DNA from: CALINF01 sp039990395
GTDB lineage: Bacteria; Pseudomonadota; Gammaproteobacteria; Pseudomonadales; Halieaceae
DNA: 64,000 nt
Assembly: GCA_039990395.1 (NCBI GenBank)
Contig: JBDXFZ010000146.1
Location: 1,488,001 to 1,552,000, forward strand
Direction: 5' to 3'
A model generated the notes under the pieces. That model searched no databases. It was not told the origin of the DNA and saw only the letters and a list, made by a program, of their open reading frames with translations. The position numbers were made by a program, and so were the translations under genes. Shown here piece after piece: positions 8,547 to 16,528 of this stretch (position 1 is the stretch's first letter; each line of letters begins with the position of its first letter).

Positions 8547-9395
8547 TTAGTGGTTGTCGAGAATTCTGTTGATCTGCTCGGGGGCTTCGTACATTGCCCA
8601 GTGACCCACGTCTTCGAGCACGTGAAATTCGCAAACGGGTTGATGAGTTCTGAACAGGGCCTCCCGCTCGACTAACGCCTCCCCACCGCCTGCTGTAGCA
8701 TCTTGAGCCCCCCACACACCCACGACGGGTGCTGCCACTTTTGGTAACGCTGCCCACAGCTCGTCTGAACGTGAAAGCTTACGGCTATTAAAACGGTGGC
8801 GCGCCAGATTGTTGGCATGAATATAGACCGCGAGGTCATCAATACTGGCCGGATCATGCAACATAAGCCGGCCCAGATTTTCTCGTTGAATAGCCTCTGC
8901 TTCTGCCGCCGGACAATGCGATGAAGGTGGCGCCAGCAGAGGAACCTGAACATGCAGTTGCCCACATCCCGCCGCGCCGATAAGCGTTAAGCGCGAGCAA
9001 CGGGAACCGACATCAGCCGCCAGATTTGCGGCAATCATCGCGCCAAAACTAAAACCGGCCAATGCAAATGGGCTATGTGCACCCAGCAAGCTATCGAGGC
9101 CGGACAGCACCAGCTGCGCGAAGTGACCGGTGGTCGAGGGCGCGGTCATATCGCCTGAGTCACCAAGACCAGGCAGATCCAAGGTATAAACGGTGCGCCG
9201 TTTCCGCAGCGAAGAAATATTATGAACCCAATGGGCCCATGAACCAAAACCACCATGTAACAACACCAAGGGCGGCATGCCCGTGTCTGTCCTTGCAGAC
9301 CACTTTTGCCAAGCAATGCGACAGCCGTCGCTATCGGTCACACGCGCAACACTTTGGTCCAGAAGCCGTTGCAGCGTGACCGCAGGCAAGCTCAC
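8547..9395 (-). CDS. alpha/beta-fold hydrolase
   Basis: A 282-residue cytoplasmic hydrolase. It shows the oxyanion motif LLHGGFGSW (about 44-52), a nucleophile elbow GFSFG (about 114-118) and a C-terminal histidine in EDVGHWAMYEAPEQ. A catalytic aspartate is expected near VVGVWGAQDATAGG. The start is a GTG one base after the stop of the 3-hydroxyisobutyrate dehydrogenase gene, so it is the last gene of the six-gene operon. The substrate is unknown. In this setting a CoA-thioester or lactone hydrolase is conceivable, but the sequence fits many carboxylesterase-like families. Confidence 0.85.
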   Translation of the reverse strand: MSLPAVTLQRLLDQSVARVTDSDGCRIAWQKWSARTDTGMPPLVLLHGGFGSWAHWVHNISSLRKRRTVYTLDLPGLGDSGDMTAPSTTGHFAQLVLSGLDSLLGAHSPFALAGFSFGAMIAANLAADVGSRCSRLTLIGAAGCGQLHVQVPLLAPPSSHCPAAEAEAIQRENLGRLMLHDPASIDDLAVYIHANNLARHRFNSRKLSRSDELWAALPKVAAPVVGVWGAQDATAGGGEALVEREALFRTHQPVCEFHVLEDVGHWAMYEAPEQINRILDNH

Positions 9396-9396
9396 G

Positions 9397-10281
9397 CTAG
9401 TCCTTCAGGTGCTCCAGCACACTGGAAAAGTCACGCTGACCATTTCCGCGCGACTGATGTTGCTCGTAGATCGTCTGGGCCAGTTTTCCCATCGCATTGT
9501 CGACATCAGATTCATCAGCAATTGCCATCGCCAGCCCGAGGTCTTTCACCATCAGGTCAACCATAAAGCCTGGCTTGTAGTCATTGCTTGCAGGGGCTGC
9601 GTCCATTACTCCCGGATAAGGGTTATATACTTCAAGCGACCAATTGCGACCAGAGCTGGCTAACATAATCTCCGACAGCACGGCGGGGTCCAGTCCATTG
9701 CGTGCACCCATTTCCAGCGCTTCGCAGGTACCCAGCATATGGATAGCCAACAGCATATTGTTGCAACCTTTGGCTACCTGCCCAGATCCATGAGGCCCTG
9801 CGTGAAAAATATTCTTACCCATGCCTGACAGTACCACTTTCGCTTTCTCGAATGTGTCGGCGTCACCACCGCACATAAAAGCCAATGTGCCAGCTGCAGC
9901 GGCAGCTACCCCACCGGATACCGGGGCATCCATAAAGCCGATACCCGCAGCTGCCGCGGCTTCGCCAACCTCGCGCGACGTCGCAGCGTCAATGGTGCTG
10001 CAATCGAGCACAGTTACGCTGCTATTCAACTGCGCGAGCAACCCATCCGGCCCAAGATAAACACCGGCAACGTGTTTACCCGCGGGCAGCATGGAAACGA
10101 CATACTGCGCATCTGACACCGCTTCTGCAGTGCTTGCGGCTACAGCCGCACCAGCGGCCTCAAGCTCAGCACAGGCCTCCGGAACCAAATCGAATACGGT
10201 TACTGAGTGCTTCGCTGCAATCAGATTCTTGGCCATGGGGCCACCCATATTGCCAAGGCCTATAAACGCAACTGTGGCCAT
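9397..10281 (-). CDS. mmsB: 3-hydroxyisobutyrate dehydrogenase family oxidoreductase
   Basis: It oxidises 3-hydroxyisobutyrate to methylmalonate semialdehyde with NAD+ in valine breakdown; relatives also accept 3-hydroxypropionate. The 294-residue protein has the N-terminal Rossmann motif GLGNMGGPMAKNL (7-19). It also has the substrate signature DAPVSGGVAAA (about 118-128) and the catalytic lysine in GSGQVAKGCNN (about 166-176). The start ATG has a strong AGGAGG five bases upstream, although the gene lies in the middle of an operon. It sits between the 3-hydroxyisobutyryl-CoA hydrolase and the hydrolase gene, the order expected for successive steps. Confidence 0.93.
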   Translation of the reverse strand: MATVAFIGLGNMGGPMAKNLIAAKHSVTVFDLVPEACAELEAAGAAVAASTAEAVSDAQYVVSMLPAGKHVAGVYLGPDGLLAQLNSSVTVLDCSTIDAATSREVGEAAAAAGIGFMDAPVSGGVAAAAAGTLAFMCGGDADTFEKAKVVLSGMGKNIFHAGPHGSGQVAKGCNNMLLAIHMLGTCEALEMGARNGLDPAVLSEIMLASSGRNWSLEVYNPYPGVMDAAPASNDYKPGFMVDLMVKDLGLAMAIADESDVDNAMGKLAQTIYEQHQSRGNGQRDFSSVLEHLKD

Positions 10282-10311
10282 AAAAACCTCCTGGTAAGTG
10301 AGCTACGCCTG

Positions 10312-11421
10312 TTAAAGATCTGCAAGTGGGCTCTGAGGCCAGGGTGGCTCAAACATCGACGCCAGCACCGTATCAGGCACGTCACGGGAACTGGCATACT
10401 GCCACGCTGGATTTCTATCTTTATCGATCAACAATGCTCGCACGCCTTCGGCAAATTCCGGGTTACGCACGACATTGGTTACCAATAATATTTCAGCTTG
10501 AAATACTTCTTTTAGCGATGCGTGCCGTGTTTCCCATAGCTGGCGATGGATCCAGCGCGCTGCAAACTGGGAACCGTGGGCGAGGCTATCGCGTGCGCGG
10601 GACAACCAGGGATCATCGGTTACCTGGCCCACAATATTATCGATAATGTCATGCACACTATCGCCATCACACAGTGCATTGATCGTTGCCATGTGTGGCT
10701 CTACCTGACCCGAAGGCCAACTACCGATACTCTGCTCGGCAAATGGTCTGAGCGTATGTCGCACCAGTGCATGATTCTCTTCGCTGTCAGACGTAAACTT
10801 CTGTGCCAGCAGCTGCTTAACAACGGCATCTTTTTGCTCGCTCACTATAAACCGGTCGGCGATGCCTGTGTAGATAGCGTCAGCAGCGTTAATCGACGCG
10901 CCCGTCAGTGCGAGAAATTCGCCCGAGCTACCCGGCATATGATTGAGGAACCAGCTACCACCCACATCAGGCAGCAACGCAATAGTTATCTCAGGCATCG
11001 CAATGCGAGTTTTCTCCGTCACAATTCGGTGGCTGCAGGCAGCCATAACACCAAGCCCGCCGCCCATCACAATACCGTGCCCCCAACATACGATAGGTTT
11101 GCTGAAGGTGTGTAATGTGTAGTTCATGCGGTATTCCCGTGCGAAAAACGTCTCCGCGTACTCGCAGGGTCCGCCCGGCGTGGCTACAGCTGAGGCATGC
11201 AAGGCCTGCACATCGCCGCCGGCACAGAACGCTTTTTCTCCGGCTGCATCGATAAACACGGCGCAGATTGAATCATCCTGTGCCCATTGATCGAGCTGAG
11301 CCTGCAACAGGTCAACCATCTCAAGATTGAGCGAGTTGAGGGTGCTCTCTACATTGAGTGTAATACGACCCAGCGTGCCTGAGGCCGCCGCTATCTCTTC
11401 AAACAATACTGGCGCCGTCAT
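10312..11421 (-). CDS. 3-hydroxyisobutyryl-CoA hydrolase (crotonase superfamily)
   Basis: It hydrolyses 3-hydroxyisobutyryl-CoA, and in characterised relatives also 3-hydroxypropionyl-CoA, to the free hydroxyacid. The 369-residue length is far longer than a hydratase. The segment MGGGLGVMAACSHRI, then AMPEITIALLPDVGGSWFL, is the signature of this subfamily and keeps its catalytic Glu and Asp. The start is the ATG at 11421, whose A is the last base of the preceding TGA stop (TGATG). Upstream in-frame codons belong to the previous gene. Tight coupling to the enoyl-CoA hydratase gene fits hydration followed by thioester hydrolysis. Confidence 0.92.
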   Translation of the reverse strand: MTAPVLFEEIAAASGTLGRITLNVESTLNSLNLEMVDLLQAQLDQWAQDDSICAVFIDAAGEKAFCAGGDVQALHASAVATPGGPCEYAETFFAREYRMNYTLHTFSKPIVCWGHGIVMGGGLGVMAACSHRIVTEKTRIAMPEITIALLPDVGGSWFLNHMPGSSGEFLALTGASINAADAIYTGIADRFIVSEQKDAVVKQLLAQKFTSDSEENHALVRHTLRPFAEQSIGSWPSGQVEPHMATINALCDGDSVHDIIDNIVGQVTDDPWLSRARDSLAHGSQFAARWIHRQLWETRHASLKEVFQAEILLVTNVVRNPEFAEGVRALLIDKDRNPAWQYASSRDVPDTVLASMFEPPWPQSPLADL

Positions 11422-12209
11422 CAGCAGTTCTTCCAAGCAGGTGCGCGCTTTTCAAGAAACGCGTTTACGCCTTCTTGCTGGTCTTGAGTGCCAAACAGAT
11501 CAACAAATTTTTGCCGCTCGTAAGGCAAAGCACCATCGAGCGCAGTGTTGCGAGCCTGATGAATCAATTCCTTGCAGGACGTGACAGAAATCGGGCTTTG
11601 TTGCCCAACCTGCTCAGCCAGTTCGCAAGCGCGCTCCAACGCTGTACCCGTGGGCACCACCTCTTCTACCAAACCAATACGCAGCGCAGTATCAGACTTG
11701 ATGCGCTCCCCACACAGGATCATTTTTTTGGCCCACCCCTCGCCGACCAACCAGGACAGACGCTGCGTTCCACCCGCACAGGGAAGCAGGCCGACCTTAG
11801 CCTCTGGCAGCGCCATTTGGGCCTGCTCTTCAGCTATGCGTATATCGCAGGCCAATGCGACTTCCAAACCACCACCCATCGCAAAGCCGTTAATTGCAGC
11901 AATCGAAACGCCTCGGAAATCGGCAAGACACTCAAAGCCTTCGCCAAAAAACTGCGCCATGTCACGCGCCGTGTCCGGATTACCGTCGGCAAACAAGTTG
12001 AGATCAGCGCCCGCTGAAAAAAACTTATCGCCCGCACCCGTTAGCACTAACGCATAGATTGTACGATCTGCATTTAGCTTACCCACAAGTTCTTTCAGTG
12101 CAGGCAGGCTCTGTGTATCCCAGGTGTTGGCAGCAGGATTGTCTATCGTGACAAGTGCTGTATGGCCCCTAATTTCTACTTTCAGTTTTTCGCTGGCACT
12201 CATACTCAT
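11421..12209 (-). CDS. enoyl-CoA hydratase
   Basis: A 262-residue crotonase expected to add water to methacrylyl-CoA (or acrylyl/crotonyl-CoA). The oxyanion-hole segments are FFSAGADL and GFAMGGGLEVALACD, and both catalytic glutamates are kept (E in GGGLEVA, E in LPEAKVGLLP). This contrasts with the two unlinked crotonases at 25021 and 26960. The first ATG overlaps the TAA stop of the acyl-CoA dehydrogenase by one base; a second ATG two codons later is possible. The position between dehydrogenase and hydrolase matches the valine pathway order. Confidence 0.92.
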   Translation of the reverse strand: MSMSASEKLKVEIRGHTALVTIDNPAANTWDTQSLPALKELVGKLNADRTIYALVLTGAGDKFFSAGADLNLFADGNPDTARDMAQFFGEGFECLADFRGVSIAAINGFAMGGGLEVALACDIRIAEEQAQMALPEAKVGLLPCAGGTQRLSWLVGEGWAKKMILCGERIKSDTALRIGLVEEVVPTGTALERACELAEQVGQQSPISVTSCKELIHQARNTALDGALPYERQKFVDLFGTQDQQEGVNAFLEKRAPAWKNC

Positions 12210-13369
12210 TACTTGATTACCTCCAATGCACCGTCCATCAACAAACGTCGAGACACGATGACACGCATTATTTCGTTGGTTCCTTCAAGAATCTGGTGCA
12301 CCCGCGTGTCACGCACATGGCGCTCCATGGGGTACTCGCGGATGTAGCCATAGCCTCCAAACAACTGAAGGGCATCATTGCAAACGTTGAAGCCCACATC
12401 GGTAGCGAAGCGTTTGGCCATCGCGCAATACGTCGTCGCTTGCGAATCGCCATTATCGAGCTTTGCCGCGGCGAGGCGCACCATCTGTCGAGCAGCTACC
12501 AGTTCGGTCAGCATGTCGGCCAGCTTAAATTGCGTTGCCTGAAAGTCGGCTATCGATTTACTGAACTGCTTACGCTCCTGCACATACGCAACTGCTTCTT
12601 CCAACGCCTGCTGGGCTGTGCCGATACTGCAGGTCGCAATATTGATTCTGCCACCGTCAAGGCCTTCCATCGCAATTGCGAATCCCTGTCCTTCCTCGCC
12701 CAATCGGTTCATCACGGGCACACGAACATTGTCAAAACTGATCATGCGAGTTGGCTGTGCGTTCCAGCCCATCTTCTCTTCTTTCTTCCCATAAGATACA
12801 CCGGCAGCATCTGCGGGGATGAGAAGCGCGGTAATACCCTTGGCACCCGTATCGCCGGTTCGGGTCATGACAACCAGCACATCTGTTTCACCCGCTCCGG
12901 AGATAAACACCTTACTGCCATTTACTACATATTCATCGCCATCAAGCTGCGCCGACGTTCTCAAACTGCCCGCATCAGAGCCAGCTCCCGGCTCGGTGAG
13001 GCAATAGGACGCCAGCTTGCTTCCCACGGCCAAGTCATGACACCACTCATCGATAACCGATTGATTGCAATACTTGCCAACCATGCTGGTCGCCATGTTA
13101 TGGATAGTGAGGAACGCTGCGGTCGTAGTACACCCTTTCGCCAGTTCTTCCACGATCAGACTCGCGTCCAGGCGCGGCAGTCCAAGCCCTCCGGCAGCCT
13201 CAGGTGTATACATACCCATAAAGCCCAGCTCACCAGCTTGGGCCAATGCATCTTTCGGAAAATGAGACGTTTCATCCCAGTGAGCCGCATGAGGTGCCAG
13301 CGCGCCTTCTGAAAAGGCACGTGCACTCTCAACGAACGCCTGCTGATCTTCTGTAAGAGAAAAGTCCAT
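12209..13369 (-). CDS. acyl-CoA dehydrogenase, isobutyryl-CoA type
   Basis: An FAD enzyme that desaturates a short acyl-CoA and passes electrons to electron-transfer flavoprotein. The 386-residue length is normal. SYCLTEPGAGSDAGSL (about 119-134) is the flavin/substrate signature, and QLFGGYGYIREYPMERHVRD plus ILEGTNEIMR hold the C-terminal signature and the catalytic base (Glu in EGTNEI). The operon context makes isobutyryl-CoA to methacrylyl-CoA the likely reaction, though 2-methylbutyryl- or propionyl-CoA cannot be excluded. The gene begins six bases after the aldehyde dehydrogenase stop and has no clear ribosome site of its own, suggesting coupling. Confidence 0.93.
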   Translation of the reverse strand: MDFSLTEDQQAFVESARAFSEGALAPHAAHWDETSHFPKDALAQAGELGFMGMYTPEAAGGLGLPRLDASLIVEELAKGCTTTAAFLTIHNMATSMVGKYCNQSVIDEWCHDLAVGSKLASYCLTEPGAGSDAGSLRTSAQLDGDEYVVNGSKVFISGAGETDVLVVMTRTGDTGAKGITALLIPADAAGVSYGKKEEKMGWNAQPTRMISFDNVRVPVMNRLGEEGQGFAIAMEGLDGGRINIATCSIGTAQQALEEAVAYVQERKQFSKSIADFQATQFKLADMLTELVAARQMVRLAAAKLDNGDSQATTYCAMAKRFATDVGFNVCNDALQLFGGYGYIREYPMERHVRDTRVHQILEGTNEIMRVIVSRRLLMDGALEVIK

Positions 13370-13375
13370 GGCGAG

Positions 13376-14779
13376 TTACTTAAACTTCGCCATTACCTCG
13401 CCAAACAATTCATCATCATCAGGAATGACCTTGGTCACTGCCAGTGGCTTGGAAACCCACGTTTCGTTGATCAGATCGCGCCAGGTAATGTTGTTGTTGG
13501 TTGAGTTCCCGCCCCATGAGCCACATCCCAGCGAGAAGGTTTGGCGCATGCCGTTCCACAGGTTGCCGCTATTGGAAGCCGCCTGAGGCTGGTTGACCAT
13601 CACCCGCGAGGTTTTGGTCTCATTAGCGAACGCCATAATGTTGTCATCACTATAGGAGTAGATACCGCAGGAATGACCCTGCCCCTGATAGGTCTGAATC
13701 TCGTTAGTCAGATTAATGGCTTCCTCAATATTCTTAACCTTGTAAAGCGCCATCACCACCGACAGCTTCTCGCCAGAAAAAGGATGTTCAGGACCCGTCC
13801 CGGTCTCTGGGACTATCAGGAACAATTTGCCTTCAGGCAATTCAATCCCCGCCATGCCCGCAATCTTGTAAGCGGGCTGAGCCACAATAGCCGTGTTGAA
13901 ATGTCCGTCCTGCCAAATGGTTTGCTGAAGCTTGTGCTTCTCTTCTTCGTTCACGACGTATCCACCTTCATGCACCAGCTTTTGAAGCATGTCGTCGTAA
14001 ATCGACTCGAACAGTAGCACTGAGTTGTCCGATGAGCAGCTGGCTGCAAGATCCAGCGTCTTGGACACGCGAATCTTCTCTGACGCTTCTTCCAAATCGG
14101 CAGTATCGTCTACCGTAATACAGGCATTGCCCACGCCAACGCCCAGTGCAGGGGTACCACTGGAATACGCCGCTGTAACCATTGGGCCACCACCGGTTGC
14201 GAGAATCCTGTCGCACTGATTCATCAGTTCGTTAGTTGTCTCGATTGAAGGTATCTCTATCGCAATCACCAGATCTGCCGGGGCGCCACACAGCTCCAGT
14301 GCTTCGCGCATAAAGTCGCAGATCTTTTTATTAGTAAGTTTGGCGCGCGGATGCGGGGCCACGATAATTGAATTACGCCCCTTGATTGCGGAGATAGCCT
14401 TGATAACCGGCGTCGCCTCCGGGTTGGTAGATGGCGACAACGCACCAATCACGCCTACAGGCTTGGCAATTTTTACGATATTGCGCTCAGAATCTTCCTC
14501 AATTACACCCACAGATTTGTCGTGCAGAATATCCATCAGCGTCGCACGCGTTTTGCGATGAATCTTGAGGTACTTGCCTTCGTAATTACCCAATTGTGTT
14601 TCTTCAACTGTGAACTGTGCTATCTCCTCTGCACGATCTTCACGCGCAACCGCATACACCATGGCACGAATCAACTCATCGACTTGTTCTTGCGTGTAGT
14701 CGGCAATCTGGCTCTGCGCCTTGCGAGAGCGCTCGATCAGAGCGGCAATTTCCTGCTGCGGGGTCATCTGGTCTGACAT
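13376..14779 (-). CDS. CoA-acylating aldehyde dehydrogenase (AdhE-N/EutE/SauS type)
   Basis: A 467-residue cytoplasmic enzyme that converts an aldehyde, NAD(P)+ and CoA to an acyl-CoA. The catalytic cysteine lies in AASCSSDNS (about 247-255), the signature of the acylating branch (AdhE N-domain, EutE, sulfoacetaldehyde dehydrogenase SauS). GALSPSTNPEATP and GGGPMVTAAY are further family blocks. It lacks the GQRCMA block of MmsA, the usual methylmalonate-semialdehyde dehydrogenase. The frame extends to a GTG at 14788, but GAGGTG six bases before the ATG at 14779 sets the start. It is the first gene of the operon; (methyl)malonate semialdehyde is a plausible substrate (inference). Confidence 0.9.
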   Translation of the reverse strand: MSDQMTPQQEIAALIERSRKAQSQIADYTQEQVDELIRAMVYAVAREDRAEEIAQFTVEETQLGNYEGKYLKIHRKTRATLMDILHDKSVGVIEEDSERNIVKIAKPVGVIGALSPSTNPEATPVIKAISAIKGRNSIIVAPHPRAKLTNKKICDFMREALELCGAPADLVIAIEIPSIETTNELMNQCDRILATGGGPMVTAAYSSGTPALGVGVGNACITVDDTADLEEASEKIRVSKTLDLAASCSSDNSVLLFESIYDDMLQKLVHEGGYVVNEEEKHKLQQTIWQDGHFNTAIVAQPAYKIAGMAGIELPEGKLFLIVPETGTGPEHPFSGEKLSVVMALYKVKNIEEAINLTNEIQTYQGQGHSCGIYSYSDDNIMAFANETKTSRVMVNQPQAASNSGNLWNGMRQTFSLGCGSWGGNSTNNNITWRDLINETWVSKPLAVTKVIPDDDELFGEVMAKFK

Positions 14780-14820
14780 GGTGTTCACCTCAATTGTGAG
14801 TATCGGTCAAAAAAGCGGCA

Positions 14821-14850
14821 CTTATACTAGCACCGGTGCGGGGCTCGCCA
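14821..14850 (-). promoter_or_regulatory. candidate promoter of the six-gene catabolic operon
   Basis: Read leftward, TAGTAT (14829-14824) or the overlapping TATAAG (14826-14821) can serve as a -10. The -35 position 17 bases upstream has a poor hexamer (TGTGGC) that abuts the direct repeat at 14851. A weak -35 next to such repeats is typical of activator-dependent promoters. The distance to the ATG at 14779 is about 40 bases. Confidence 0.4.
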
Positions 14851-14891
14851 CATTGACTAAGTTGCGCTATTCATGGACTATATTGCGATAT
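14851..14891. repeat. tandem 20-bp direct repeat, candidate AraC-type operator
   Basis: Copy 1 (14851-14870) is CATTGACTAAGTTGCGCTAT and copy 2 (14872-14891) is CATGGACTATATTGCGATAT; 16 of 20 positions agree. The offset is exactly 21 bases, two helical turns, which is the arrangement AraC-family dimers bind. The repeat lies between the AraC gene and the operon. Copy 2 overlaps the annotated AraC start codon, implying autoregulation or a start further downstream. Confidence 0.6.
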
Positions 14892-15771
14892 GAGCAACCC
14901 TTCAAAATGGCCGCTTTCAACAACTGGTGTGCGATTTATCACTCCAGCTTTCATGATCGAGCAATTGGCCCGCCACCCGCTAACCAAGGACTGCTACCCC
15001 ACCGCAATGGGACACTATCCGGACGCACGCGGACATCGCATGGAACGTGAGCGCCACGATGACAACCTGCTCATATATTGCACCAAAGGCCGTGGTAAGC
15101 TACTTACCGATGATTTTCGCAGCTCGGTGAGAGCTGGGGATCTCATCCTGTTGCCACAGGGTATCGCTCACACCTACCTCGCCAACCGACGGGATCCCTG
15201 GAGTATCTTCTGGGTTCACTTCCAGGGAGCCAGCACCGGTGTGTTCACCCAGTACCTGGGCTATCGCGACGGGAATCCATTGGTTCATGCAGGCGTTTCA
15301 CCTGCACTGATCGGCGGCTTCACCAGCCTGATGGAGGTACGCCGCACAGGCTACTCAACACAGGCCTTTATTAACGCTGCCAATCAATTGCGCCATCTAC
15401 TGAGCCAGATAGCACTGGAAACACGTGCACACCAGGGCCGCAGTCACGGCAGTTTACGGCTGGAACAGCTGCAGTCTTTCATGCTGGAAAATATCGATCA
15501 AAACCTCACACTGGACACTCTCGCAGCTACCGCGAATATGTCTAAATATCATTTCAGTAATCGGTATAAACGACTAACCGGATATTCCCCGATCAAACAT
15601 TTTCTCAATATGAAAATGGAGCACGCGTGCCACCTCCTTGATTCCAGTGATCTCAGTATCAAGGCGATTGCATTGAGCCTGGGCTACGACGACCCGCTGT
15701 ATTTCTCCCGACTGTTTAGCAAAACTATCGGGGTAGCGCCGCGCAGCTATCGAGCCTCATTAAGGGGCTGA
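14890..15771 (+). CDS. AraC-family transcriptional regulator (MmsR-like position)
   Basis: A 293-residue activator-type regulator. The N-terminal cupin-like sensor covers about 20-165 (GDLILLPQGIAHTY, WSIFWVHFQG). The C-terminal double helix-turn-helix covers about 190-290, with NMSKYHFSNRYKRLTGYSP and the AraC signature IKAIALSLGYDDPLYFSRLFSK. It is divergent from the branched-chain operon, the position of MmsR beside mmsAB in Pseudomonas aeruginosa, so it probably activates that operon in response to a pathway intermediate. The ATG at 14890 has no ribosome site and lies inside repeat copy 2. The next methionine, at codon 22, is an alternative start. Confidence 0.9.
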   Translation: MSNPSKWPLSTTGVRFITPAFMIEQLARHPLTKDCYPTAMGHYPDARGHRMERERHDDNLLIYCTKGRGKLLTDDFRSSVRAGDLILLPQGIAHTYLANRRDPWSIFWVHFQGASTGVFTQYLGYRDGNPLVHAGVSPALIGGFTSLMEVRRTGYSTQAFINAANQLRHLLSQIALETRAHQGRSHGSLRLEQLQSFMLENIDQNLTLDTLAATANMSKYHFSNRYKRLTGYSPIKHFLNMKMEHACHLLDSSDLSIKAIALSLGYDDPLYFSRLFSKTIGVAPRSYRASLRG

Positions 15772-15814
15772 AACCGCGCCTGAGGTAAACACAATCATCG
15801 GGCGGCTTTACAAT

Positions 15815-15849
15815 TGAACGTTGTTCAGCTAATAATTGAATCCTATTCA
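15815..15849. promoter_or_regulatory. two matching palindromes, candidate TetR operator
   Basis: TGAACGTTGTTCA (15815-15827) and TGAATCCTATTCA (15837-15849) are both perfect 5-3-5 inverted repeats sharing TGAA/TTCA arms. Their centres are 22 bases apart, about two helical turns. They lie 24 bases before the TetR gene, a typical autoregulatory operator site for two dimers. Confidence 0.6.
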
Positions 15850-15872
15850 TTAAACCTAATTCCTTTACGCCT

Positions 15873-16517
15873 ATGAGTTCAGTTCGCCAACGCGCACGTA
15901 CACCGGAGCAAAAAGAGGCTCGCAAGAACGCCATCGTGCAAGCAGCGAGGCAGCTGATGAACGAGTCGTCCATCGACGAGATCACCATTGCGGCTCTTGC
16001 AGACTGCAGCGGCCTCGCGCGCGGCACCGCCTACACCTACTTCAACAGTAAGGAGGCATTGTTTCTATCGGTTATGGAAACTGACTTGCGCCAGTGGGTT
16101 GATGATCTATCGGCACAGGTAGAAGCAATGAATGCAGAGGATGTTAGAGGCGCCCTTCCCGCTATCATTGGCGAGTCGTTATGGCACCACCCTCGGCTAC
16201 TGGATCTAATGGCTACCCTACACGCCACACTGGAAACACGGGCATCCGAGGGCGATATCCGGCAATTCAAACTCGCTCTGGCGGATATTATCCGACCCTT
16301 TGCGGCTTTGCTTGAGGCCAAATGCCAACTTGCTGAAGGCGCCGGCTATTCGTTTCTGCTTACCGCCAATGCTTTGGCGATCGGCCTGGGTCAGATGGCC
16401 AAACCCACTCCACGGGTTGCGGCGGTGATAGATACCGAACCTGCGCTTCATCGCTTTAGGATAGATTTCGAGCAGCAGTTCACGCAGACGCTACACAGCG
16501 TCATGCAGTCACTCTGA
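15873..16517 (+). CDS. TetR-family transcriptional repressor
   Basis: A 214-residue regulator. The N-terminal helix-turn-helix (about 20-65) reads IVQAARQLMNESSIDEITIA then CSGLARGTAYTYFNSKEALF, the TetR signature. The C-terminal ligand domain (about 75-210) is variable, so the inducer is unknown. It opens a rightward gene string with the SDR-like gene 11 bases downstream, then iorAB-like genes. Twin palindromes directly upstream suggest autorepression and control of that string. Family repressors typically release DNA on binding a hydrophobic small molecule, perhaps here the substrate of the molybdenum hydroxylase (inference). Confidence 0.92.
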   Translation: MSSVRQRARTPEQKEARKNAIVQAARQLMNESSIDEITIAALADCSGLARGTAYTYFNSKEALFLSVMETDLRQWVDDLSAQVEAMNAEDVRGALPAIIGESLWHHPRLLDLMATLHATLETRASEGDIRQFKLALADIIRPFAALLEAKCQLAEGAGYSFLLTANALAIGLGQMAKPTPRVAAVIDTEPALHRFRIDFEQQFTQTLHSVMQSL

Positions 16518-16528
16518 GATTAGTATCC

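Noticed and set aside
12296..13312. A 338-codon rightward open frame antisense to the acyl-CoA dehydrogenase gene
   Set aside because: It lies wholly inside a clear, conserved gene on the other strand, shows no recognisable motif and is rich in Arg, His and Cys as expected of an antisense shadow.
13376..14779. Assignment as methylmalonate-semialdehyde dehydrogenase MmsA
   Set aside because: The active-site block is CSSDNS, not the GQRCMA of MmsA, and the protein is shorter than MmsA.
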